The position numbers were made by a program, and so were the translations under genes. The notes beneath the pieces were generated by a model, which worked only from the letters and a program-made list of their open reading frames with translations, made no database searches and had not been told where the DNA came from. 64,000 nucleotides of DNA, from assembly GCA_022410635.1 (NCBI GenBank), contig JAJVDF010000160.1:879208-943207 (forward strand), given 5' to 3'. This stretch comes from Tretioscincus oriximinensis (lineage: Eukaryota > Chordata > Lepidosauria > Squamata > Gymnophthalmidae). This document shows positions 48,076-64,000 of this stretch, piece by piece; position 1 is the stretch's first letter, and every line of letters begins with the position of its first letter.

Positions 48076-50924
48076 ACGAAAGGTGGAGAAGAGTTGGGGA
48101 GTCTGCACATTAGTGTCTCTAAGATGCCATTCAGCTGTTCTTTTTATTTCGCTAGCCTCAGTGGTACTACAGATTAATTTTTTAAAATTGTATTGTCCAG
48201 TACAGTATTTTCTTTAAACATTATTGTTAGTGGTGCTCTGACATTGCATTTCCTGCGCAGGGAGGCAACGTTGGCTCTGCTGTCCTCTTCACACACACAC
48301 AATTTTGCTTTTGCATAAATAGTGCATTATTATTTTTTCCTGTTTTATGAAAGATACATTGTGACAAACAACTTTGACTGGTAAAGCAGCGATGGGGACT
48401 CAGCATTGCCCACAGTCAGTCAGTGCAAGTCACCAAAGTTGTGACTTTGGCAAAAAAAAAAAGGAAAAGAAGAAATAGATTTTGAGCAGATCTGACAGCA
48501 TCTCTTGCCAGGAGAGAGCTTTGAGGACCAAGAATGCTGAGGGAGTTAGAGAATTGCCATTTCAACAGTAACAAAAATGTTTGGAAAAATGTTCAGAAAA
48601 AAAGAAATTAGAAACTAGCATCAGACCTAAATCCATGCCTGGATGCTAAATCATCTTCTTATGAATTCCAGGCTCACAAGAACTCCAGGTTTATATGCCA
48701 GAATTCTAATTCTCCAAAATGTGCATCCCTAGGCAGATGTATAAGTAAACTTAGCTTGTCAAGGCTTTTCCTGTTCTCCTGTCCCTGTGTGTGAGAGAGA
48801 TGCAAGACAGTTAATGGCTTTGAGCCACATTTGCTCTTGACTAGCCATATTTTGCTGCGGATTTTTTTGTCTTTTTCCATCCCCTCTTCAGCTGTCACAG
48901 GCTTGTGAGGCTAGGATGGGGGGCGTGTTGTCAGGGAGCCTCCTGGCTGGGTGTGATGGTTACACCTGGGAGGATGCCAACGATACTGTGGTTCAGTGCA
49001 AAACAGGAACCCGGGTGAAGCACCTTCTGGCTTCGTAATTACATATTGTACTCTTAACACATGCTCTAGGCTGGGTGTGTTCTCCTCCAGCTACAAATGC
49101 TCCAAACATCTCCTTATTTATTTTCTCAAACACAAATGTTTCCTCTGTTTCGTAAATCCTCTTCTTCCAAAATGCCATCTCAGACCTTTGTTCACGTGAA
49201 TTTTATTCCCATCATATTGGGTCATGGCTCATCAATGATGTTCTTTCCCAGCATGCTTCCTTGTGATACAAAGCATACATAGTTCTCCCAACATAATAGT
49301 AGTAACACCATTATCTGGGTTTGGACACTTTCCCCACAGACATTACTTTTCCTAGGTTTGGGCTCACAAATACTTTCATTCCATTTCATGTCGTTTCCTT
49401 CTTTACCTTTGATCTTCATGTGTCTCAAGTGCTTCAATATTTTTTTAGGTGTGTAAATCTGCTTTAGCTGTTTACATCACAAACTGAATATATTGCAAAT
49501 GTGATGTATGCATGAGTATATGGTAATGCTTAAGGCAAGGCTTGCCCAACCCTGATACCCACCAGATGTTTTGGAGTACACCTTCATCAGCACCTGCCTG
49601 TAATTTCGAGCAACAAATTCTAAAATAGAACAAGAAATCCACTCTATGACCAAAGCCTATTTGTTTGCTTTGTTGTTCCAAAGGCAGAGATTTGCAATCT
49701 TTGAAGTTACACAAATATCAGCCTTGGAAATGAAGCCCTGACCACTGTTTGCTGCCTGAAATGGCATGACAGCTATGAAAAACCCACAGCAGAAACTAAA
49801 TGAGCATTTCAGTAATTTCCATACTATTTTAAACAAGCTTGAGGCCACCATTTGAAACAATAGAAAGCTCCTAGCAGTTTGCATCACTTGGACCTTCTCA
49901 CCCTGCAGCATGATATTTATTGGACCAGTACAAACTTGTGAGAAGGTTTTGACACAAGTTATTGGGACTTATCACACTCTCTTTTGGAATTCAATGAGGG
50001 ATATCATGAGAGCGTGTCAAAAGGGGAATATTATAGAGCCTTCCTTGCTTTTGTCAGCAGTAGCTTATTTATTTAGGCAGCAAGCTTTTGTGGGAGGAAG
50101 CTTATCATGTATTTAAAGTGTGCACTGCATGCTTAAGATGATTATTTCCTGTTGTGTTAAATTGCTGTAATAGGGCAAGGCAATAGCTGGGGGGGAGGGG
50201 GCAGGCATTGCTCATCAGGTGCACCAGAAGTAGCCAGGGCAGGGCTCCTGTACCTTTAATAGTTGCTACAGATGGAATTTCAGTTTTTGGAATTTGCATG
50301 ACTTTCTGCTGTAGCATCCACACTTACAAGCAATAATTACAATAAATTAATTGTTTAACTTACCTGTTCTGCATATAAATTACAGAAGTAATAAAGATGG
50401 AATTTCAAAGTTAGCATACCAAGCTGTTCTTCATAGAAAATATGGGCACTGAAAGAAAGCATGAACACTGGAACGAATAAGCAAATCACAGACTTATAGC
50501 AAAGAGAAAAACCACAACACTATGGAAAAGCATAATCTAATCACAAGCTTTGAAAAGACTGTCTCATAAAACACCAGCCAAGTTGAACATTATCTTATGC
50601 CATGCAGGTTGGACAGATGACCAGAAGCCCATGCCAAGGGCTGTCTGCATTATGGATGCAAAATGGATGGCTCATTTTGGCTCAAATTCAGAGGCATGGA
50701 ATGAAAATTGCCAGCCTCTGGTCAGTGCCTTTGTAGTTGGCTATTCAGAAACAATCCACTTCTAATGTTGACTTGCCAAATGGCAATGAATTTTTCATAA
50801 TCAGCAGATTAATCCAGGCACGTGATACTTTCTGGATTTGAATGGTGGGTTTGGTCGATGGTCATAATCTGTTGAGTATGAAGTTAATTTCCTTTATTAT
50901 TTACTGTTTTGTTCTCTTTTAATT
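48076..50924. other. Non-coding, nothing firmly identified
   Basis: A short CA tract at about 48,290 and small low-complexity runs. Frames present are short and unsupported. Confidence 0.35.
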
Positions 50925-51420
50925 CAGGGAACTCTCAAAAGTCTTCTCCAGCATCACAGTTCAAAAGCATCAGTTCTTGGACACTTTTACAGCCATACAT
51001 TACTTCTGTGACGTCTCGGCTTTTTAGTACACTGTCTGGGCTTGTTATATTTTCCTCCCAAGCAACAAAAGTCTTTTAATTTTATGGCTGCAGTCACCAT
51101 CTGCAGTGATCTTTGAGTCCAAGAAAATAAAATCTGATTCTGCTTCCATTTCTCCCCCTCTGTTTGCTATGAGATGATAGGACTACTTGCCATGATCTTA
51201 GTTTTTTAATGTTTAGTTTCAAGCTCTTTTTTACAGTCTCTTCCTTCACATTCATCAAGAAGCTCCTTGTTTCTTCTTTGCTTTCTGTCACAAGAACAAA
51301 ATCATCTTCATGTCTGAGATTGTTGATTCCAGCTGATTAAACTAGTCTGATATTTTGCATAATATACTCTGCATATAAGTTAAATAAATAAGGCGACAGT
51401 ATAGAATCCTGTATTCTTTT
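50925..51420 (-). pseudogene. BovB/RTE LINE fragment (reverse-transcriptase region, decayed)
   Basis: The minus strand encodes INNLRHEDDFVLVTESKEE, then SFLMNVKEE, LKLNIKK and FYFLGLKDHCRW-type text. These align with the BovB RT blocks around the YADD box and the 'LKLNI.K' and 'FLG..I' motifs (from memory). The metal-binding box reads HEDD rather than YADD. Stops and frameshifts follow in the 'YGCESW' region, so it is dead. Both ends are truncated. Confidence 0.8.
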
Positions 51421-53297
51421 ATACAATCTTGAATGTCGGTTATTCCATTTTTAGAGTTTTGCTTTTAAATAATTGGTAAAATACAATTCCCTTTATTTAA
51501 TACAGTCCTAGAAACTTGCAGTAAAATGAGTTGGTCCAATTTGTAGCTCAGTCTGGAACTTAAGCTCCCTCTAGTGTAAAAGTGTTGTTCTTAACAACAA
51601 TGTATATACACTGGGGGAAAAGATGTAGATTCAGGCAGCTCAAATAAAGATAAAGAACTATACCGAACTGTCTTCAAAGTGGATTGTAGAATGATATGTA
51701 CATTTACAGAGAAATAATATTGCTAGGAACTTATTAATATGAAAGGTAGAATGAAAGGTAGATTAGAAATAAACAGTAAAACAAGTGCGGCAGAAATATT
51801 GCAGTGAATTACAGTATCTAAATCTGTGAGCCAAAAAAGAATAAAAGTTTTAGCTATTTGTCAGCAAATAAGGAATAACAGTTTTGGCAGATGCTATTTC
51901 ACTAGTGTTCTAAGAGGTAAAGACTTTGAGTTCCAAAAAATTACCATAAGATCAGGGGTGGAGCCTGCCTATAGACTGATCAATAAATACTGTAATTAGT
52001 AAAAGGAGAAATCTTAACTGAATACTCAACAAGGGTTAATCCCATAAAAGCCCTATTCTTTCAATTGTCTACTATGAGGTTCCATATTCTAGAACAAGAA
52101 CTGCTTGCTGTCTTTTAAATCCCCTTAAAGCAATAGCTCTACTGTCAGTTGAACTGAATCTATGGAGTTGGTGTCAAATGAAGGGGAATCAAGGTCTTTG
52201 CCAGTGATTGGGTAAAGAGATGTCCTGTCTAGTTAAAGACTACTAATGTCTAGTGATTTCACTCTAGGAAAGCTAGATGTTATTAGTTACATTTATATTC
52301 ATTACCAATTTACAATTAATTTTGGGAGCTCATTCCAATGGATGTATCTTGGGCTCACAGTAAAAACAGGAATCTCAACCTAGTCTCCAGCTTTGAAATT
52401 CAGTTCTGTAATATATTGTTTATCTTACATGATTGCTTCTTCTCCTTATGGAATCTAGATATTTATTATATTCATTCTCTTCCGAATCCTTCCACTCACA
52501 TTTCATAAGAACAAATGGGTAGCACTGCTGGATCAGGCTATATAACCTAGAACCTGCCTCATACTGTGGCAAAACCACCTGCTTTCAATTCCCTGCAGAT
52601 GGATTTTAGAGGCATCTCGCCACTCTGTCTCTCCAACCACCTTTTTGCTCAGCTGCCATACCTGAGCCAATGATCCAGTCAGAAAGTGAAAGCCGAGTAC
52701 AAAAACATGACCCTGGTTCTCTCTTTGTCATTAGAATACATGTAACATTCAGTTGAACTATTCCCACTTTATATTTCCCTTTTATGACTTTTGAATTTCA
52801 CTAGGGTTTGCAGTTCTATAAACTTCATGTTTTTCAATTTTTTTTACTGGAAATGCAGGACAGGTGTAGCAACGCTTACTGGAATGAACGCTTAGGCATT
52901 AATTCCAGATTGGAGACATCGGCCCTTTTCACATTATGCCTTATGCTGGGATAGATCTCAGAATAGGGACCAGATGCTACCCGCATGTCAGTGCAGACTG
53001 TGGCAGATGCCATCCAGGTCTTCTGTTTGAGATGCCAGAAACAAATGATGGGCCACACTGCATGGTTCTGATCAACAGTTTATCTTCAGTCCTGAAAAAA
53101 GAGCTTAAAGCATTTGTTTCTGGACTAGACTTCCTTCCATGGGGCTGGAGATAAATTGAAAGTGAAAGTGTGGCCAGGATACCGAATTAGGTTCTTCTAT
53201 TGTTCTTATGTTTTACTCAGCTGTTCCTCTTCACCTTCTACTGATACTGGACTGCCTACACTACACCTACCAGTAACGGCAGATTCTTTTGTTCCAG
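51421..53297. other. Upstream flank or first intron of the C2 gene, with repeats
   Basis: 52,500-52,690 is an inverted CR1-like tail ('ataagaacaaatgggtagca', 'tgctggatcaggctatataa'). 52,918-53,060 is a diverged member of the fold-back family. A 72-codon frame at 52,936 lies in that element and is not a gene. Confidence 0.5.
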
Positions 53298-53648
53298 GGT
53301 AGATGAGGATTCAGAAAAGGCGCAGCCATGGACCCCAACTCACCTGCAATTGACTGTCCTGCGTGCCTGTTCCCTGCGCCCCAAGGGAGCCACAGGCACC
53401 AGCAACCCCTATGTGATGATCCAGCTCCAAAAGCAAAAGTTCAGGACATGTGTGGCTCCACACAACCTCAGCCCTGAGTGGCATGAAGAATGCACACTGC
53501 AGCTGCCTCCTGTGCTGGATAACGCGGAAGAGCATGGCCTGCTCCTCACGGTCATGCACCAGTCTGTGCATCATTTCAACCAGTTCCTTGGCAGGGTCTC
53601 CCTGCCTCTTGCCCAGCTCTTTCAGGATAAAACAAAGAGAAAAAACGT
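53298..53648 (+). CDS. C2-domain gene, C2 exon
   Basis: Acceptor TTGTTCCAG, then 117 codons in a frame starting VDEDSEKAQPWTPTHLQL. It continues TVLRACSLRPKG, NPYVMIQLQKQKF, PEWHEECTLQLPP and FLGRVSLPLAQLF, which is a complete C2 beta-sandwich pattern. Donor GT|GTGAGT falls in phase 2. There is no in-frame ATG between the upstream stop at 53,242 and the C2 domain, so the start codon must lie in an earlier exon. Confidence 0.88.
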
Positions 53649-56600
53649 GTGAGTACTGTTTGACAAACTCTCTTTACATGCTTAAGAATTTAAGAATCCT
53701 GCCCTTCACTAAAAGGTCCCAGAGTGGACCACACTTGACTAAGGCAAGGATAAAATATACTAAGTATTTTTAAAACATGTTTAGTATACAACCCTTTCTC
53801 TCTAGGACAAAGAGGGACTTAAGGCTCAAAGGCCTGGTAAGAGAGGCACCAAAGACATATAGATGGCCTGCCAGTTGCAAACAATAACAAACTGCTGACT
53901 TCCTGTTTCTCTACTTCCTGACAGATTTTTTGTTTCCTGTTTTATGGTTTTAAGTTGTATTTCTGTCTGCTTTTCCATGCTGGTTTTTCATGATGACAAC
54001 TGCTTATTATAAAAGCTTGGANGCCCAGCAGCTTCACAAAGTTGGGAGCAGTAACAGCAGCAGCCCAAAGAAAAAAGTGAAATGGTGCTGTTAGCGGGTC
54101 CTGCTGGGAACTGTGTCCGAGCAGCTTGAGTCTCTGAGAGAAAAGGAACTGCAAGAAGGGCCTCTCCTTGCATTTTGCCCACTAGTCCCCAGCCGTGATA
54201 CCTGCAGCATAGGAAGGAAGCCAGCCTTTATCAAGGCCAATGACTTTCATTGGTAACCATGCAAGCAGGAAGGAATCAGAGGCTGAAAGAACTTAACAAA
54301 TGCCCAAAATTTTGCCAAACCTCTGCAGAAACGTAAAAAATAGGCATTTTCTCTGTTCATATTCAAGATGTTACAGCTTTGCACCTTTGCAACACATTTA
54401 TATTACTATGTTATACTTCAGTACATTTCATGATTGGTTAGCAGAATAAATGAATTTTGTTTCTTTAAGTGCCAAGGTATAGAATATGATGCTACTAGAA
54501 GCTGACCATTGCTTTATCATACAGGTGGTTTGTACTGCAGTCTCAGCCTAGCAAGAAAGAAAAGCCAAGAGGGAAGTTGCAACTGGACATCCAGTTTTTG
54601 CAAATCTTGTCACACCCCAGTGAGTCGACTCTCAGTTCTACTGGTCCCTGGTCCCTCTTCACCAGATTCTATGGCAACAAGAAGAGCAGAAAATACAAGG
54701 CATATAAAGAAGCCCCATCTCAGTCATCTAGCTTGGTATATAAGTAGAATAGATTTGGAGCTTTTTCCTTTACTAGTGTCATGGACACTTTGCTGAACTT
54801 CTGTTCTTTGTTGATGTACACAAACTCACTTAGACTGATCCACACATTTTGAAAAGCAGCTCAAAAGAGATCTAGAGATTACAGCGTGTGGATTATAGGC
54901 TAGATTTATACTTATCTGTTTGGAATAATGTTCTTTGAAGTCCATTTCAGGCCAACTACCAGAACGATTTGGTTCTTAAGAAAGGAATATGAGTCCCCAA
55001 ACCTATATAATTTTGAATTACAATCTGAGTTATATGCAGGAGTAAATCCATTTTTCTCCTCTATTTACAGGAAGCAACTAGTTTTCTGAATTTGATAGGG
55101 AAGCTGGACAACAAAACAGCTTGGGGAGAATATGTCTAATTATACCAAACTATAGATTATTTCTATATGAAAGAGGATACTCATCAATTTTAGCCTCTCT
55201 CTACAGACCACAGGGCTTGGGGATTGAGGGGGGCAAAAGTTAGTATCATTATATGGTATGTGTATATGTGAGAGACAGACAGAGGCTAACCTCTAAAGAC
55301 AGGGATTTGTCCACCTCTAGTTATTTGTTAGATTGAGAAAGGCAGTGGTGGAGGTAAACATCAGATGAATACTGGAACATACAGTCTGTGGAACATTTAT
55401 GGTGACCTATTTTCCTTCTTTTATAATAGACCAATGAGGAGGATTCATCGTCCTCCAGCATGACAACAGAGCTAGAGATCTCATCGCTAAAATCTGGACC
55501 CAAATCTAGCAGCTCCTTGCAACTTGTAGCAGGTGACCTTTCATTCATCATTCATATGTTTAGATCCCTTTACATGAAAATCTCAGAGCGGATCGTAATG
55601 ATAATTAAACTGCAGTGACACACAAGCTTTTAAATTTCCTTCAGTCCTGGATTTCTGTGACTGCAGTCTTAGAAGATCAGCAAGGGGGTTAAATCAAATT
55701 CTTGACTATATATGTATAGTGCACCATCATGAGACAGGTAGCTATGAGTACTTATATTAACACCCAAACTAATTTACACAGTTTTAAGATTTGCCATTTC
55801 TTCCCACTTCTTGAAAAATTAGACAATTANAGAAGGCAATGAATGAATTGAGAAATTCACACTGTCTCCATTTCCTTACCCTTTTTTAGCTGTATGTAAA
55901 GTGCAAGATAAACATCTTTTTGCATAAAAGATACACAAAATTGGTTTTCTTTGTGTGACTGTGCATATAAAAACAGTCATTTATTTGTCTGTATTGAGGA
56001 TTTTCTGCAAACTAGAATAGACATGAAGCCTTTATGCCTGAAGCCAGATTAAAAATTTAAGAACATAAGAAGAGCCATACTGGATCAGGCCACAGCCCAT
56101 CGAGTCCAGCATTCTGTGTCACACAGAGGCCCACCAGATGCACCTGGGCAGTCCGAACAGAGGAAAGCAAAATATGCACCTGTTCATGACTCCCTGCAAA
56201 TGGTATATTTGATTTCCAAATATGTCAAAGACATGGATGATTTTTTGTCTTCCACAGTGTGATTCCCCTATAGCAGTGAGGCCCCACGGGATGCTAGAAT
56301 ATATGGATCTTATTGACACAATGCTTGCATATACATATCTAGCATTACATACACACCTAGGATTGCTAAGTGGAAAGTGTTCTGTAGCCTTAAAAACAAT
56401 TACAGCTTCATAACTATTTTGGCTCTATTGCTTACAGTGCCCTCTTCTGGGAAAAAAACATCCAAAGCTCAGCTCCAGAAACTTGTGTCGTGTCATTACA
56501 AGGAACTTTCGTCTAATGCTGCGAACCTGACAGTCAATTCATCAAGTCAGTCTGAACATCCAAGTACATTGGACCAGTTCAGCAGCATCTTTAAACAACA

Positions 56601-56891
56601 ACCCAAGAAAAAACTGAAGCCTCTTAAAGAAGAGAGAAATCCAGAAGCTGCTGGTATTTCTATGGAAGCTTGGCAAGCATCTCTTCCCTCCATTCCTGTT
56701 GCTGGGCCCAGTGAGGTTGCTCTAAGGTCACAGACCCTCCACGTCCCTACAGTAAATCTTCAGCAGCCCAGCCCCATCTCAACTGCCAGCTCAACAGGCA
56801 GCCATCTCCAGAGATGTCGGAGGAGGATGCAGAGAAGCTATCAACTCTGCTGCAGCTGTTTAGGACTCAGTTCCTCAGCTTGAAAGTTTAG
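53298..56891 (+). CDS. Rab11-FIP class I-like C2 protein (four exons recognised; 5' end not placed)
   Basis: Exons 53,298-53,648, 54,525-54,735, 55,430-55,532 and 56,438-56,883 (or 56,891) join in frame to give about 369 residues after the first split codon. The N-terminal 140 residues are a C2 domain with the class I Rab11-FIP extension 'WFVLQSQPSKKEKPRGKL' then 'QLDIQF', as in RAB11FIP1, 2 and 5. FIP C2 domains bind acidic lipids and direct recycling endosomes to membranes. The remaining 225 residues are Ser/Pro/Lys-rich. The diagnostic C-terminal Rab11-binding helix (YIDNLL-type motif) was not found, so Rab11 binding cannot be claimed. The gene is convergent with B4GALT7 and antisense to its neighbours. 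Which FIP paralogue it descends from is unknown to me. Confidence 0.75.
53649..54524 (+). other. C2-gene intron
   Basis: Bounded by GTGAGT and TCATACAG. One N base near 54,022. No repeat I can name; minus-strand frames here are unsupported. Confidence 0.7.
54525..54735 (+). CDS. C2-domain gene, second recognised exon
   Basis: Acceptor ATCATACAG. Encodes (V)WFVLQSQPSKKEKPRG, then KLQLDIQFLQILSHPSES, and a basic stretch RFYGNKKSRKYKAYKEAP, ending SSL before donor GTATAT. The first part is the last C2 strand plus the conserved FIP 'KK.K.RG.L...IQF' block. Confidence 0.85.
55430..55532 (+). CDS. C2-domain gene, third recognised exon
   Basis: Acceptor TTTTATAATAG. 34 codons plus one base: TNEEDSSSSSMTTELE then ISSLKSGPKSSSSLQLVA, with donor G|GTGACC. 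Both ends fit the neighbouring exon phases. The sequence is Ser/Glu-rich and looks disordered. Confidence 0.7.
55533..56437 (+). other. C2-gene intron with inverted CR1 tail
   Basis: 56,057-56,208 is an inverted CR1-like 3' end ('agaacataagaagagccata', 'tccagcattctgtgtcacac'). The rest is unremarkable; one N at 55,830. Confidence 0.65.
56438..56883 (+). CDS. C2-domain gene, last recognised exon
   Basis: Acceptor TTGCTTACAG. Encodes VPSSGKKTSKAQLQKLV, then Ser-rich and Lys-rich text (SIFKQQPKKKLKPLKEERN), and stops at 56,881-56,883. The final 25 or so residues of this frame are Cys/Arg-rich and look unlike protein. The +2 frame is open from 56,715 to 56,888 and ends with a helical EEDAEKLSTLLQLFRTQF segment. 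A frameshift (in the genome or the assembly) is possible. Confidence 0.7.
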
Positions 56892-57195
56892 CTTTATTTC
56901 AAATTATTTTGGTGATGGAGACTGATTAGAGTAGCTAGAGTGTATTAATGCACCATATACAGAAAATATACTTGAATGTGGAAATCAGGCTTGTTTCTTT
57001 GGCATGTCCTAGACAAATAATGAATCAGAACAATGGATTCAGCTATTATGGAAGTTGTGTGGGAAGGAAAAGAAAGCAACTACACACCATAATCTCTAAT
57101 ACTGATTTTTTCAGTGCCTACATAAGCACTCTCTCCCTTCTTCACTCATACAGAGACACAGATGTTTTCTTTTATAACTATTTCCTTTTAATGGC

Positions 57196-57201
57196 TTTAT
57201 T
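57196..57201 (-). terminator. B4GALT7 polyadenylation signal (AATAAA)
   Basis: Minus-strand AATAAA about 630 bases past the B4GALT7 stop codon. It is the first canonical signal on this strand and lies within about 320 bases of the C2 gene stop, so the two 3' ends nearly meet. Confidence 0.65.
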
Positions 57202-57832
57202 GTAATGGGCCAACAGCCATAACATTTTCAGGTTCAAAAAGGCGGCCCTTTACCATAACAAGCACAAGTAAGGTGAGGATGGCCTTGAGGGCAGAGAGCA
57301 CCCACAAGAACATGAGGCATGTAACAAGAGCTTCACAGCAGCTTCTCTGTACATGACAGAAGCAAACTTCAAAGAAGCTCACCAAATACTGATTCTGAAA
57401 TCCTTTAAGCACAAAATTAGGCAGCAAATTCTCCCATCCAACCTGACAACAGGCCTTCAATCTGTAGAGGCATTAAACAACCCAGGATGTCTCAAGTCTC
57501 CTTGTTCCAACATTTTCTCCAAGCTTCCAAGGCTGAAGATAGCTATGGTGGCATTCTTCAGAATAGCCGTACAGCTATGAGGTACCTAGCCCTTTAATTC
57601 TTGCCGGCACCTCAATATTCGTTGTTCCTTTGTAATCTCCACAGAAAATAAGCAACGCCTTGCATGTACCTATCAGCTTGTGGGGACCTTTAGACCTTTT
57701 TTTTTTAAAAAAAAAATTGAGAGCACCCACAGGTTTCTGCAAAAGGATCTATACTTGAAAGTCCAGCCANAGTTATGGCAACATAAATCCAGTGCAGCAG
57801 CAACTCAACAAGTAGTCTGCATAGCAGGTGAT
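57202..57832 (-). other. B4GALT7 3' UTR
   Basis: Between the stop codon and the AATAAA signal. Contains a T10/A10 run at about 57,697 and one N at 57,770. Confidence 0.6.

Positions 57833-64000
<6,168 letters not shown>

Noticed and set aside
52936..53154. 72-codon plus frame considered as the start exon of the C2 gene
   Set aside because: It overlaps a fold-back repeat and ends in a stop with no suitable donor.
53327..53476. ATG in a strong context (gccATGG) inside the C2 exon
   Set aside because: It is out of frame with the C2 domain and gives an unconserved peptide of about 50 residues.
57353..57580. Plus-strand frame that might extend the C2 gene with a Rab11-binding helix
   Set aside because: It is antisense to the B4GALT7 3' UTR and lacks any YIDNLL-like motif.

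Overview
This window is nuclear DNA from a vertebrate, most likely a squamate reptile. Intron-split genes match tetrapod orthologues closely. The repeats include CR1, L2 and BovB/RTE-type LINE pieces, tRNA-derived SINEs with lizard-type heads and tails, and several hAT-like fold-back elements. Scattered single N bases mark it as a draft assembly. No bacterial, phage or CRISPR features were seen.

Layout from left to right. About 1-1,900 holds the 5' end of RMND5B (minus strand): its first coding exon, a short CpG-rich promoter and part of intron 1. About 7,500-16,300 holds the complete coding region of N4BP3 (minus strand) in four coding exons, with a PPPPY motif and long coiled coils. A CpG island lies at about 37,500-38,360. 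It carries a minus-strand candidate first exon ending ATG|GTGAGT, probably the 5' UTR start of N4BP3, and a plus-strand candidate exon whose splice phase fits the next gene. At about 53,298-56,891 (plus strand) is a four-exon gene encoding a class I Rab11-FIP-like C2 domain with a disordered tail; no Rab11-binding helix was found. At about 57,196-64,000 (minus strand) is B4GALT7: exons 3-6 are complete, and an exon corresponding to human exon 2 runs off the window end.

B4GALT7, N4BP3 and RMND5B keep the order and relative strand of human 5q35.3 (from memory). The C2 gene lies antisense between B4GALT7 and N4BP3, where human has PROP1 and FAM153 copies. I found no homeodomain sequence resembling PROP1. 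The rest, more than 45 kb, is intron and intergenic DNA full of repeats.

The genes do not form one pathway. RMND5B is a CTLH/GID ubiquitin-ligase subunit, N4BP3 is a NEDD4-binding coiled-coil protein of neurons, the C2 gene is probably a membrane-trafficking protein, and B4GALT7 is the Golgi galactosyltransferase I that builds the proteoglycan linker. The items most worth a second look are the C2 gene (missing C-terminal domain, frame conflict in the last exon, uncertain first exon), the shared CpG island, and a set of intact non-autonomous DNA transposons, one with a perfect 8-bp target duplication.
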